Assembly (NCBI GenBank): GCA_017534885.1
Contig: JAFXVR010000020.1
Coordinates: 1-64,000, forward strand
DNA from: Clostridia bacterium
GTDB taxonomy: Bacteria > Bacillota > Clostridia > Christensenellales > Aristaeellaceae
Direction of reading: 5' to 3'
DNA length: 64,000 nucleotides
The position numbers were made by a program, and so were the translations under genes. The notes beneath the pieces are model-generated. The model worked only from the letters and a program-made list of their open reading frames with translations, was not told the origin of the DNA and did no database searches. Within the stretch, counting starts at the first letter, position 1. Each line of letters starts with the position of its first letter. Below are positions 56,405 through 64,000 of this stretch, one piece after another.

Positions 56405-57922
56405 ATGAACATCACCCAAGCGAAAACCCAGATCAAGCAGGCCGTCAACGCCTACCGCCAGCGCGACGAGTTCGGGGAGATGCTGATCCCGGTCGAAAGG
56501 CAGCGGCCCATCTTCCTGCTGGGCGCGCCCGGCATCGGCAAGACGGCCATCATGGAGCAGATCGCGCAGGAGCTGGGCATCGGCCTGGTCAGCTACTCCA
56601 TGACCCACCACACCCGGCAGAGCGCCCTCGGCCTGCCCTTCATCGTGCACAAGACCTACGGCGGCCGGGAATACGACGTGTCCGAGTACACCATGAGCGA
56701 AATCCTTTCCACCGTGTACGACCGCATGGAGGAGGACGGGGTGAAGGAGGGCATCCTTTTCCTGGACGAAATCAACTGCGTGTCCGAGACCCTCGCGCCC
56801 TCCATGCTGCAGTTCCTGCAGTACAAGACCTTCGGCCGCCATCGGGTGCCGGACGGCTGGATTGTGGTGACGGCGGGCAATCCCCCCGAGTACAACAACT
56901 CGGTGCGGGAGTTCGACATCGTCACCTGGGACCGGCTGAAGCGCGTCGAGGTGGAGCCGGACTTTGACGCCTGGAAGGAATACGCCGTCAGCCACGGGGT
57001 GCATCCGGCGGTGCTGACCTACCTGGAGATCCGCAAGGGCGATTTCTACCAGGTGTCCGCCACGGTGGACGGCAAGCGCTTCGTCACCGCCCGGGGCTGG
57101 GTCGACCTCAGCGACATGATCAAGCTCTACGAGCGCCTGTCCTATCCGGTCAACGAGCAGCTGATCCGCCAGTACCTGCAGGACGAGGCCATCGCCAAGC
57201 GCTTTGCCGTGTACTATGATCTCTTCCGCAAGTACCGCAGCGACTATCAGGTGGGCGCCATCCTTGAAGGCCGCGCGCCGGCGGAGGTTGCCCGGCGGGC
57301 GGAGAAGGCGAAGTTTGACGAGCGCCTCTCCCTGCTGGGTCTTCTGCTGGACGCGATCAGCCAGGACGTGAGCGCGGTCTGCGGCGCGGAGGACGCCATG
57401 CGCCTGCTGATGAACGAGGTGAAGGCCCTGCGGACGCGGGTCGCCGCGATGGACAGCGAGGCTGCGGCGAGCCATCTCCTCAGCCGCGCCGATGAGCTGG
57501 AAGCCGCGCTGAAGGCCGGCCGCCGCTCCAACGCCATGGGTGAGGACGAAGCCCGCGCCAGCCGCCGGGCCGCCCAGGTGCTCTCCGAGATGGCTCAGCT
57601 CCTCCGCAGGGAAAACCCGGCCAAGGGCATGCCGGTCTTCCTTACGGTCAAAAAGCGCTATGACGAGGAGAACAACCGCCTCAAACAGGCCGCCGACCGC
57701 GCCCGGGCCCGCATGGACGCCATGTTCGCCTTTTGCGAAAAGGTCTTCCCCGAGGGCCAGGAGCTTCTCATTCTGGTCTCCGAGCTGACCCTCCGTCCCG
57801 CAGCCGCCCGCTTCATCGGCCGCTACGGCTGCGACGCCTACTTCCGCAACAACAAGAACCTGCTATTCTACGAGCGGAAGACGGAGATCATCCGGGCGAT
57901 TGATGAGCTGGAGATTGAGTAA
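56405..57922 (+). CDS. MoxR-type AAA ATPase
   Basis: The 505-residue protein has a MoxR AAA+ module: Walker A GAPGIGKTAIMEQ (about 38), Walker B GILFLDEINCV, sensor 1 VVTAGNPPEYNNS and an arginine-finger region in WDRLKRVEVEPDF. A helical C-terminal part of about 230 residues, rich in Arg/Ala/Glu, follows and is longer than in minimal MoxR proteins. MoxR ATPases act as chaperones that insert cofactors into or remodel VWA-domain partners. The gene starts 3 nt after the VWA stop with GGAAGAGG upstream. It fits the YehL-like branch of the family. Confidence 0.88.
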   Translation: MNITQAKTQIKQAVNAYRQRDEFGEMLIPVERQRPIFLLGAPGIGKTAIMEQIAQELGIGLVSYSMTHHTRQSALGLPFIVHKTYGGREYDVSEYTMSEILSTVYDRMEEDGVKEGILFLDEINCVSETLAPSMLQFLQYKTFGRHRVPDGWIVVTAGNPPEYNNSVREFDIVTWDRLKRVEVEPDFDAWKEYAVSHGVHPAVLTYLEIRKGDFYQVSATVDGKRFVTARGWVDLSDMIKLYERLSYPVNEQLIRQYLQDEAIAKRFAVYYDLFRKYRSDYQVGAILEGRAPAEVARRAEKAKFDERLSLLGLLLDAISQDVSAVCGAEDAMRLLMNEVKALRTRVAAMDSEAAASHLLSRADELEAALKAGRRSNAMGEDEARASRRAAQVLSEMAQLLRRENPAKGMPVFLTVKKRYDEENNRLKQAADRARARMDAMFAFCEKVFPEGQELLILVSELTLRPAAARFIGRYGCDAYFRNNKNLLFYERKTEIIRAIDELEIE

Positions 57923-57932
57923 AGGATCGCCT

Positions 57933-58793
57933 ATGGCCAAAAAACAAGCATCCCCTCAGGTTCCTCCCCTCCCCCTTCTTTTCGCCGCCGGCCGCGACCT
58001 TCCGCTTCCCGTCTGGGCTGCGCGGCTGCAAAGCCCTTCCTTCCTGAAAAACGCCCGCCGCCTGGTCTGGCAGTCCACCGGACGGCGCTTTGTGCTGCAG
58101 GGGCGGAGGTGCGAGGACATCAGCGGCGCCGCCTTTGAGCCCTCAGGGCCGGTCAGCCTGGCCCACCCGGCGGAGCTGGACGCGGAGGAGATCCTGTACT
58201 GGCGCGGCTGGCTGCGGGAGAGAGCGCTTGTTCAGCCCTTCCGCCAGATGGGCGAGCCCGTGGTGCTGAAGGAGGGCCGCCTGCCCGGCGCTTACAGGCC
58301 GGTGGAATCCGCCGGAGGTGTCTTTGAGATGGCGGACCGCTACGGGGGCTGCCGCCTCCGCCTGAGTGCCATGCCTGCCCTGGAGAAGGAGGGCTTCCGC
58401 TTCGTCTGCCGCTACCGCTGGGATGAGGAATACCATTACCAGGCGGAGGTGGAGCTGGTCAATGTGGTCACCCCGGCGGGTGTGCTGTACGCCTGCACGC
58501 CGGATCAGGATATGGAGGAGCTGGAGGCCCGGAAGGGGCTGAGCCTAGCCCTGCGCTTCTTCTACCCCTTCCCCGGCGTGCGCATCCGAACCCTGAACCA
58601 CGTGGCCGCCGTGCTGGAGGATCATCTCCTCAGCCAGTGCGCCGCAAGAGACGACCTCGACATGCTGCTGCCCCACCTGCCGGGCATGGAGGAGGCCCGG
58701 ATGCAACGGCTCCTCAGTCAAAGCCCGGAGGGCTCGCGCACCCGGGCGCTGATCGGGCGCGTGCTCTCCGGAAAGGAGGCGGCCCCATGCTGA
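57933..58793 (+). CDS. DUF4132-like protein
   Basis: The 286-residue protein has no catalytic motif I can name. Its first half (RRLVWQSTGRRFVLQGR, VSLAHPAELDAEE, WLRERALVQPFRQMGEPV) resembles part of the DUF4132 domain found in MolR/YehI-like proteins, which are encoded beside MoxR-VWA pairs. The match is by pattern and needs a profile search. The second half has LRLSAMPALEKEGFRF, GVRIRTLNHVAAVLEDHLL and helical segments. AAGGA lies 7 nt before the ATG, 10 nt after the MoxR stop. It overlaps the SWIM gene by 7 nt, so the proteins are probably made together. Confidence 0.6.
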   Translation: MAKKQASPQVPPLPLLFAAGRDLPLPVWAARLQSPSFLKNARRLVWQSTGRRFVLQGRRCEDISGAAFEPSGPVSLAHPAELDAEEILYWRGWLRERALVQPFRQMGEPVVLKEGRLPGAYRPVESAGGVFEMADRYGGCRLRLSAMPALEKEGFRFVCRYRWDEEYHYQAEVELVNVVTPAGVLYACTPDQDMEELEARKGLSLALRFFYPFPGVRIRTLNHVAAVLEDHLLSQCAARDDLDMLLPHLPGMEEARMQRLLSQSPEGSRTRALIGRVLSGKEAAPC

Positions 58794-59326
58794 ACTGGGC
58801 AGAGAACTTCGAAGGGCGCATCTTAGGCCGCGGCAGGCGGGTGGCTGATGAAGGCTCCGTGGCGTGGCTGCGCCATTCTCCCGCGGGCTGGGAGGCCATG
58901 GTGGTGGGCACAGAGCTGTACAGCGTGCGGGTACGGCTGATGCGCGGGCGGGCCGCCGGCATGGAATGCAGCTGCCCCTACGCCGGGGACGGAAAGCATT
59001 GCAAGCACATGGCCGCCGTCTTTTTCGCGATGGAGGAACAGTGGCCGGAGGTGCTGAAGGACGACGACGCGGCTCTGGCCCCGCGGCTTTCGTTCCTGTC
59101 CTCGGACGAGCTTGAGGACGCCCTGCAGCTGGCCATCGACGCCAACAGCACCCGGTGCACGGCTCTGCTGCTGAACCACCGGAGCGGCGAAGACCAGCCC
59201 CGGTACGTCATCGACGAGTTCTCGCTGGACGACCTGCCGGAGGACGCGCTCACGGGGGTCCGGGAAGACGTCCAGGGCGACAACGACCCCATGAAGCTGC
59301 TCTTTCCCGGATCACAGGCCGTCTGA
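58787..59326 (+). CDS. SWIM zinc-finger protein
   Basis: The 179-residue protein has a central SWIM finger, Cys-x-Cys-x8-Cys-x-His (ECSCPYAGDGKHCKHMAAVF, residues about 64-83), preceded by the strand-rich lead WEAMVVGTELYSVRVRLM and followed by an acidic C-terminal half (SSDELEDALQLAIDANSTRC). SWIM fingers bind DNA or protein. YehQ-like SWIM proteins accompany MoxR-VWA-DUF4132 genes in other bacteria. AAAGGAGG lies 7 nt before the ATG, which is inside the end of the previous gene. This variant is much shorter than YehQ and consists of little beyond the finger. Confidence 0.8.
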   Translation: MLNWAENFEGRILGRGRRVADEGSVAWLRHSPAGWEAMVVGTELYSVRVRLMRGRAAGMECSCPYAGDGKHCKHMAAVFFAMEEQWPEVLKDDDAALAPRLSFLSSDELEDALQLAIDANSTRCTALLLNHRSGEDQPRYVIDEFSLDDLPEDALTGVREDVQGDNDPMKLLFPGSQAV

Positions 59327-59357
59327 CCAACATTGCTGACCCATGGGAGGGATCGGG

Positions 59358-60845
59358 ATGCTGCATCTTTCAAAGTCCAGGTACTGTTCCGCCGTCCAGT
59401 GTCCGAAAATGCTCTGGCTCACAAAATACCGGCCGGAGGCTTTTGACGCGGAGGCCGTCAACCAGGCGGTGCTTGATCGCGGCAACGCCGTCGGCGACCT
59501 GGCCATGGGGCTCTTCGGCCCTTATGTGGAGGTTCCCTTCGGCGACCTGAGCGGGATGATCGCCGAGACCGAACGCCTGCTGGCCGCCGGAACCCCCGTC
59601 ATCACCGAGGCTTCCTTCTCCTATGACGGCCTGTTCTGCAGCGCGGACATCCTGCTGAACCACGGCGGCGGGCGCGTCTCCGTGGTGGAGGTCAAGAGCG
59701 CCACCCACCTATCCGAGATGAACATCCACGACGTGTCCTACCAGTATTATGTGCTGACAGGCCTGGGCTATACGGTGGACAGGGTGAGCCTCTGCTGTCT
59801 GAATGCCGGCTATGTCCGCCATGGTGAACTGGCGCTGGATCAGCTCTTCACCCTGACGGACGTGACGGCCAAGGCGCAGGCCCTGCAGGAGGAGGTGGCG
59901 AAGCGCATCGCCTTCCTGGCGGAATACATGAAGCAGACCAGCGAGCCCCTCCACCCCATCGGGGAGCAGTGCTTCGCGCCCTATGCCTGCGCCTTCTTCA
60001 GCTATTGCACCAGTTCCCTGCCCCGGCCCAACATCTTTGACGTCAGCGGCCTGCAGACCCGCGCCAGGCTGAACTGCTACCGCAAGGGCATTGTGTCCTT
60101 CCCGGACATCGAGGCATCAAGCGCCCTCAAGCCCGACAAGATGATGGAGATCGCGCAGGAGCTGCACGACCTGCCGCCGGCGATCGACCGGGAGGCCATA
60201 CGCGGCTTTCTCTCCCGGCTGACCTGGCCCCTGTACTTCCTGGATTTCGAGTCCTTCCAGCCCGCCGTGCCGCTCTACGATGACACCCGCCCCTATGAGC
60301 AGATTGTCTTCCAGTACTCCCTGCACTATATCGATCGGGAGGGCGAGCCCCTCTGCCACAGGGAATACCTGGCCAGTCCCGGGGAAGACCCGCGCCGGGG
60401 CGTGGCGGAACAGCTCTGCCGGGACATTCCCCGGGACGTGTGCACCCTCGCCTACAACATGACCTTTGAGAAGACCCGGATCAAGGCCCTGGCCGCCCTC
60501 TATCCCGACCTGGCCGATCACCTGATGAACATCCATGACCACATCATCGACCTGATGACCCCCTTCCAGAAAAAGCAGTACTACACCCGGGCCATGCGCG
60601 GTTCTTACTCCATCAAGCACGTCCTGCCCGCCCTCTTCCCGGACGATCCCGATCTGGATTACCACCGTCTGGAGGGCGTGCACAACGGCGCGGAGGCCTC
60701 CACGGCCTTTGAGCAGATGAACCGGATGACCCCTGAGGAGCAGGCGGCCTGCCGGGAAAACCTGCTGGAATACTGCGGCCTGGACACCCTCGCCATGGTG
60801 AAGGTATGGGAAAAGCTGCGGGAGGCTGCGCGGGAGCCCGGCTGA
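59358..60845 (+). CDS. DUF2779 protein with Cas4-like PD-(D/E)xK nuclease domain
   Basis: The 495-residue protein seems to fuse two nuclease modules. The first (residues 1-220) is Cas4/RecB-like: Cys10 and Cys15 in SRYCSAVQCPKMLWL, Asp near 96 in LFCSADILL, E-V-K near 110 in VSVVEVKSAT, and a Cys cluster in CFAPYACAFFSYC (about 204-217). That layout usually holds a 4Fe-4S cluster. The second is DUF2779, with LYFLDFESFQP (about 293), YNMTFEKTR and EYCGLDTLAM, suggesting a DEDD/DnaQ-like exonuclease; this is inference. GGAGGG lies before ATG 59358. It is 31 nt behind the SWIM gene and followed by a family A hairpin, so it ends the operon. Confidence 0.78.
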   Translation: MLHLSKSRYCSAVQCPKMLWLTKYRPEAFDAEAVNQAVLDRGNAVGDLAMGLFGPYVEVPFGDLSGMIAETERLLAAGTPVITEASFSYDGLFCSADILLNHGGGRVSVVEVKSATHLSEMNIHDVSYQYYVLTGLGYTVDRVSLCCLNAGYVRHGELALDQLFTLTDVTAKAQALQEEVAKRIAFLAEYMKQTSEPLHPIGEQCFAPYACAFFSYCTSSLPRPNIFDVSGLQTRARLNCYRKGIVSFPDIEASSALKPDKMMEIAQELHDLPPAIDREAIRGFLSRLTWPLYFLDFESFQPAVPLYDDTRPYEQIVFQYSLHYIDREGEPLCHREYLASPGEDPRRGVAEQLCRDIPRDVCTLAYNMTFEKTRIKALAALYPDLADHLMNIHDHIIDLMTPFQKKQYYTRAMRGSYSIKHVLPALFPDDPDLDYHRLEGVHNGAEASTAFEQMNRMTPEEQAACRENLLEYCGLDTLAMVKVWEKLREAAREPG

Positions 60846-60861
60846 AGCAGGCTTGCGGATC

Positions 60862-60946
60862 CTGGGGGAAGGGAAGAAGCTTTTCTGAAGAAAAGTCTCT
60901 TCCCTTCCCCCAGACCCCCATTCCATCTTCAAAAGACTTTTTATCC
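60862..60946 (-). repeat. Dispersed hairpin repeat, family A, copy 4
   Basis: The stem 60862-60884 with 60891-60913 (21 of 23 pairs) and 6-nt loop is followed by the flank ATCTTCAAAAGACTTTTTATCC at 60925-60946. The flank is nearly identical to copy 1. It follows the nuclease gene stop by 16 nt and ends in a T-run region, so it may act as that operon's terminator. Confidence 0.85.
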
Positions 60947-60984
60947 ATAGGTTTGTAAGTGATTGCCCTGGTTTTTCTCCCCTC

Positions 60985-61013
60985 TTGCCACGCTCCCCCT
61001 GATGTGATACAAT
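60985..61013 (+). promoter_or_regulatory. Promoter of the DEAD-box helicase gene
   Basis: TTGCCA (60985-60990), 17 nt and TACAAT (61008-61013) are present; an overlapping TATAAT follows 5 nt later. The start codon is 54 nt downstream. Confidence 0.7.
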
Positions 61014-61067
61014 ATAATGGGTTGGCTCGGGAAATGAGCGCCCAAGAAACTGAAGGACAGGTATCCT

Positions 61068-62453
61068 ATGACCTTTGACCAACTGGCCCTCACACCCGCG
61101 CTGCTGAAGAACGTGCGGCGTGCGGGCTACGAAATCCCCACCCCCATCCAGGAAGCCACCATCCCGCTGGTGCTGCGGGGACAGGACGTGCTGGGCTGCG
61201 CACAGACAGGCACGGGCAAAACGGCGGCCTTCGCCCTGCCCATCCTGCAGTGTCTGGCGGAAAAACCGGTTCAGGGGGACGCGCCCCGGGTGATCCGGGC
61301 GCTGATCCTCACCCCGACCCGTGAGCTGGCCCAGCAGATTCAGGATCAGTTTGAACTCTACGGGAAGGGATTGCCCCTCCGCTCCGTTGTAATCTATGGC
61401 GGCGTGGGCCAGCAGCAGCAGGTGGACGCTCTGCACCGGGGCGCGGACATCGTGGTGGCCTGCCCGGGCCGGCTCTGGGATCTGATGGGCCAGGGCTATG
61501 TGCGTCTGGACTGGATTGAGGTCTTCGTGCTGGACGAAGCCGACCGCATGCTGGACATGGGCTTCATCCACGATGTCAGGCGCATCGCCCAGAAGCTCCC
61601 CCGGGAGCGGCAGACCCTGCTCTTTTCCGCCACCATGCCCACCGAGGTGGAAAAGCTGGCCATGGAGCTGCTGCGCGATCCCGCCGACGTGAAGGTCGAT
61701 CCCGTGACCCGGCCGGTGGACGCCATCGAGCAGTGCCTCTACTATGTGGACAAGGTGAACAAGAAGCACCTGCTGGCCAGTCTCCTGCGGGATGAAGCCG
61801 TAGAGAGCTGCCTGGTCTTCAGCCGCACCAAGCACGGCGCGGATCGCATCGTGCGCGAGCTGAAGCGGGCCGGGATCGACGCGGCGGCCATCCACGGCGA
61901 CAAGTCCCAGGGCGCGAGGCAGTCGGCGCTGAACCGCTTCAAGGAGCGCCAGTGCCGGGTGCTGGTGGCCACGGACATCGCGGCCCGGGGTCTGGACATC
62001 GAGGGCCTCAGCCACGTGATCAACTATGACCAGCCCATGGAGCCGGAAAACTACATCCACCGCATTGGCCGCACAGGCCGGGCGGGCCGGAGCGGCATCG
62101 CCATCTCCTTCTGCTGCGTGGACGAGCTGAAGCAGCTGAACCAGGTGGAGAAGCTCATCGGGCGGAAGCTGCCCGTGCGGGAGAGCGAGTGGCCCATGCT
62201 GGTGACCACCCCCACCGAAAAGCAGCCCGTTCCGCCGCCCCAGCGCGTGAAGGACGTCAACGGCCGGGGCGAGCCGCGGAAACTGCGCTCGAGGCCCCAG
62301 GGCGAGGCGGGCCGGATCAGTTCGGCACGCACCATCACCATCGGCAAGGGCGGCCGGGTCGTGCCCGAGCGCCAGATCGATGCCCCAAGGTCTTCCGGCC
62401 ATGGTAAGCCCGGCCTGCGGGAGCCCGTCCGCCGGGTCAAGCGGGGGCGCTGA
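61068..62453 (+). CDS. DEAD-box ATP-dependent RNA helicase
   Basis: The 461-residue protein has the full helicase core: Q motif ([15 protein letters not shown]), motif [17 protein letters not shown], motif [15 protein letters not shown], then the second RecA domain with [23 protein letters not shown] and [11 protein letters not shown]. The Arg/Gly/Pro-rich tail of about 90 residues is the RNA-binding extension of the RhlE/CshA group. It unwinds structured RNA in ribosome assembly or decay. An AGGACAGG purine stretch lies before the ATG. Its own promoter separates it from the nuclease operon upstream. Confidence 0.93.
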   Translation: MTFDQLALTPALLKNVRRAGYEIPTPIQEATIPLVLRGQDVLGCAQTGTGKTAAFALPILQCLAEKPVQGDAPRVIRALILTPTRELAQQIQDQFELYGKGLPLRSVVIYGGVGQQQQVDALHRGADIVVACPGRLWDLMGQGYVRLDWIEVFVLDEADRMLDMGFIHDVRRIAQKLPRERQTLLFSATMPTEVEKLAMELLRDPADVKVDPVTRPVDAIEQCLYYVDKVNKKHLLASLLRDEAVESCLVFSRTKHGADRIVRELKRAGIDAAAIHGDKSQGARQSALNRFKERQCRVLVATDIAARGLDIEGLSHVINYDQPMEPENYIHRIGRTGRAGRSGIAISFCCVDELKQLNQVEKLIGRKLPVRESEWPMLVTTPTEKQPVPPPQRVKDVNGRGEPRKLRSRPQGEAGRISSARTITIGKGGRVVPERQIDAPRSSGHGKPGLREPVRRVKRGR

Positions 62454-62547
62454 AAGGCTTCTTCCCATTAAAAAACCGCGCCCGTCAGCCGGCGGCTCCA
62501 TCACCCGGCACCGGATTTATGGAATCACGTCTGGGAGGTATGTCAAC

Positions 62548-64000
62548 ATGAGCGAATTTAATCAGCAGCCGTCCGATGCGCAGAACCGCGTTCTGAAGAC
62601 GGATGAGCCCTCCGGCGGCGAGAATGTCACCCGCCATCGCCGGAGCGACCGCCGTCAGCGGGAAACAGAGCTGCCTCCGACCCAGCGTCTGGACATGAGC
62701 ACCGCCGGGGACAACCGCCCCACCTCCCTGCTGGAGAAGCGGGAGAGCACCACGCCCATGCCCCGGCAGCTGACCGGCGCGCCGCGCAGCAATCTGAGCG
62801 AGCGTCCCACCGCGCGGCTGACCCCCGCGGCAGACAGCGAGGACAAGGGCTCTTTCGCGCCGGTGAACGCTTTGAGCGGCAGTGCCCGGGCCCGGGTGCG
62901 CACCATTCCCGCGCCCGCCTCCGCCGGCACCGAAACGCCCCGCCGCGAGCCCACCGAGCGCGCCCCTGAGCGCCCCCAGATGGAATATCCCGCCGCGGAT
63001 TCGGCCCAGCCGGTGAAGAAGCACACCGCGCTGACGGTGGTGCTGGTGCTGGTGTTGCTCCTGGCTGTGGCTGTGGTAGGCCTGCTGCTGACGCCCGATG
63101 ACGCCGACAATGTGTTTGGCACGGTCAAGCAGGCGGTGGCCGAGCGCGTCGGCGGCCTGGTGGGCGGCCTCACCAACCGGCAGACGGCCTCGCCCTCCCC
63201 CCAGCCCGCTGTCGGCAGCGCCATGGATCTGACCGTGGCCCCGGACACCGCCACCGCGCCCCAGACCGTCACCTTCTCCCTGACCACCACGGGCAGCGTG
63301 ACCAATGTGCGCCTGGTGGACGCTGAGGGTACGCCCCTGAGCGCCACCACCGTGGTGCAGCAGAACAACCAGAACTCCACCGCCTGGGTGCTGACCCGGC
63401 TCTTCAGCGACGCCTACTCAGGCACCGTGTCCGTGGAGCTGGAGGTAGGCGACACCTGGAAGCCCACCGACCAGCGGGCCACCCTGTCCATCGCCGCCGC
63501 GCAGGTGCAGCCCGCGGCCACCGATGAGCCCCAGCCCACCGCGGAAATCGCCCAGGCGCTGTCCATCACCGCCGCGCCCATGTTTGAAACCCTGCCCACC
63601 CAGGTCATCGTGACCGTCACCACCACCGCCGCCGCGGAGGAAGTGCAGCTGACGGACGCGGGGGGCAGCGTGCTGAGCGCGAGCCTGATGAACCGCGATT
63701 CCCAGAACGGCAACACCCAGTGGGTGCTCAACATGACTCTGAACGACGCCTTTGACGGCCAGATTCTCGCCCGGGTGCGCCAGGGCGGCGAGTGGCTGGA
63801 CAGCGGCGTGAGCGTACACCTGACCGTGGGTACAGCGGAGACGCCGGACGAGCTCCCTGACGAGGATTACCCCGAAGACGACCCCTCGGCTGAGGATGTG
63901 CCCTGGCCCTATGAGCCTCTCGAGGACGATCCGGATGACCCCGCCGATGAAGGCACCGAGGCGGAGGATGCCGGCGAAGGGCTGACCGGCCTGGTGGACG
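62548..64000 (+). CDS. Single-pass membrane protein with extracellular repeats, 3' end beyond window
   Basis: The open frame runs to the window edge (484 codons visible). A hydrophilic, Arg/Pro/Ser/Thr-rich cytoplasmic part of about 157 residues comes first, then one membrane helix (LTVVLVLVLLLAVAVVGLLL). Outside it are two similar beta-sandwich-like repeats of about 90 residues (each with a V-x-L-x-D/E-A-x-G-x-x-L-S and a Q-N-x-N/G-x-W-V-L core), then a Glu/Asp/Pro tail. GGGAGG lies 9 nt before the ATG. I recognise no named family. The disordered, Thr-rich N-terminal region could be a phosphorylation target as in FHA- or PASTA-kinase substrates. Confidence 0.7.
   Translation, partial: MSEFNQQPSDAQNRVLKTDEPSGGENVTRHRRSDRRQRETELPPTQRLDMSTAGDNRPTSLLEKRESTTPMPRQLTGAPRSNLSERPTARLTPAADSEDKGSFAPVNALSGSARARVRTIPAPASAGTETPRREPTERAPERPQMEYPAADSAQPVKKHTALTVVLVLVLLLAVAVVGLLLTPDDADNVFGTVKQAVAERVGGLVGGLTNRQTASPSPQPAVGSAMDLTVAPDTATAPQTVTFSLTTTGSVTNVRLVDAEGTPLSATTVVQQNNQNSTAWVLTRLFSDAYSGTVSVELEVGDTWKPTDQRATLSIAAAQVQPAATDEPQPTAEIAQALSITAAPMFETLPTQVIVTVTTTAAAEEVQLTDAGGSVLSASLMNRDSQNGNTQWVLNMTLNDAFDGQILARVRQGGEWLDSGVSVHLTVGTAETPDELPDEDYPEDDPSAEDVPWPYEPLEDDPDDPADEGTEAEDAGEGLTGLVD

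Noticed and set aside
60117..62504. 795-codon minus-strand frame across the nuclease and helicase genes
   Set aside because: It is antisense to two well-supported genes and reads through a hairpin repeat and a promoter.

Overview
The window is high-GC DNA, with almost all genes packed tightly behind canonical Shine-Dalgarno sites. It looks like a chromosome segment from an anaerobic, probably gut- or rumen-associated member of the Bacillota (Clostridia). Supporting signs are the tig-clpP-clpX-lon-ysxC block, Firmicutes-type topB and rqcH, an indolepyruvate:ferredoxin oxidoreductase (fermentation of aromatic amino acids), intracellular GH43 and GH31 glycosidases, and InlB-like and BspA-like repeats in a surface protein. 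I found no rRNA, tRNA or CRISPR array.

Layout. 0-4 kb is an accessory, scarred region: a GrpB-family gene with a small XRE regulator, the C-terminal remnant of a large serine recombinase, and a surface beta-helix protein that has lost its secretion signal at the same junction. 4-12 kb is mostly on the minus strand: two membrane-anchored coiled-coil proteins with a GH43 glycosidase, a GH31 alpha-xylosidase-like enzyme and a two-domain PPK2 kinase. It is interrupted by a DUF4279 gene framed by nested inverted repeats. 12-26 kb is on the plus strand: a nucleoside/sugar ABC exporter-like importer set (ATPase plus two permeases), a serine hydrolase with topB and rqcH, an autoregulated ECF sigma/anti-sigma/DUF4097 cassette, and purC with a phosphodiester glycosidase. 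25-34 kb is the protein quality-control block (tig, clpP, clpX, lon, ysxC), followed by an M18 aminopeptidase and trmO. 34-43 kb holds a MATE exporter, an ABC-F protein with a long, structured leader, uvrA, a sodium:solute symporter and an amidohydrolase. 43-54 kb is on the minus strand: the acyl-CoA ligase-iorA-iorB operon, a voltage-sensor potassium channel, and a type II topoisomerase pair split by a WG-repeat protein. 54.7-60.8 kb is a five-gene operon: VWA protein, MoxR-type AAA ATPase, DUF4132-like protein, SWIM zinc-finger protein and a Cas4-like/DUF2779 nuclease. 61-64 kb has a DEAD-box helicase and a membrane-anchored, extracellular-repeat protein cut by the window end.

The most interesting locus is the 54.7-60.8 kb operon. 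It resembles a reduced form of the MoxR-VWA ternary systems (the E. coli yehH-yehQ region is a known relative), here joined to a putative nuclease/exonuclease fusion. Second is the ABC-F leader, where a promoter, a three-codon minicistron with a strong ribosome site and two hairpins suggest ribosome-sensing attenuation. Third is the intergenic repeat landscape. A 23-bp-stem hairpin family (four copies plus one decayed), a double-hairpin family with invariant loops (three copies), and a 104-bp MITE-like element (two inverted copies) occupy most of the longer gaps.

Assignments rest on reading translations, motifs and spacing by eye. No database search or folding program was run.
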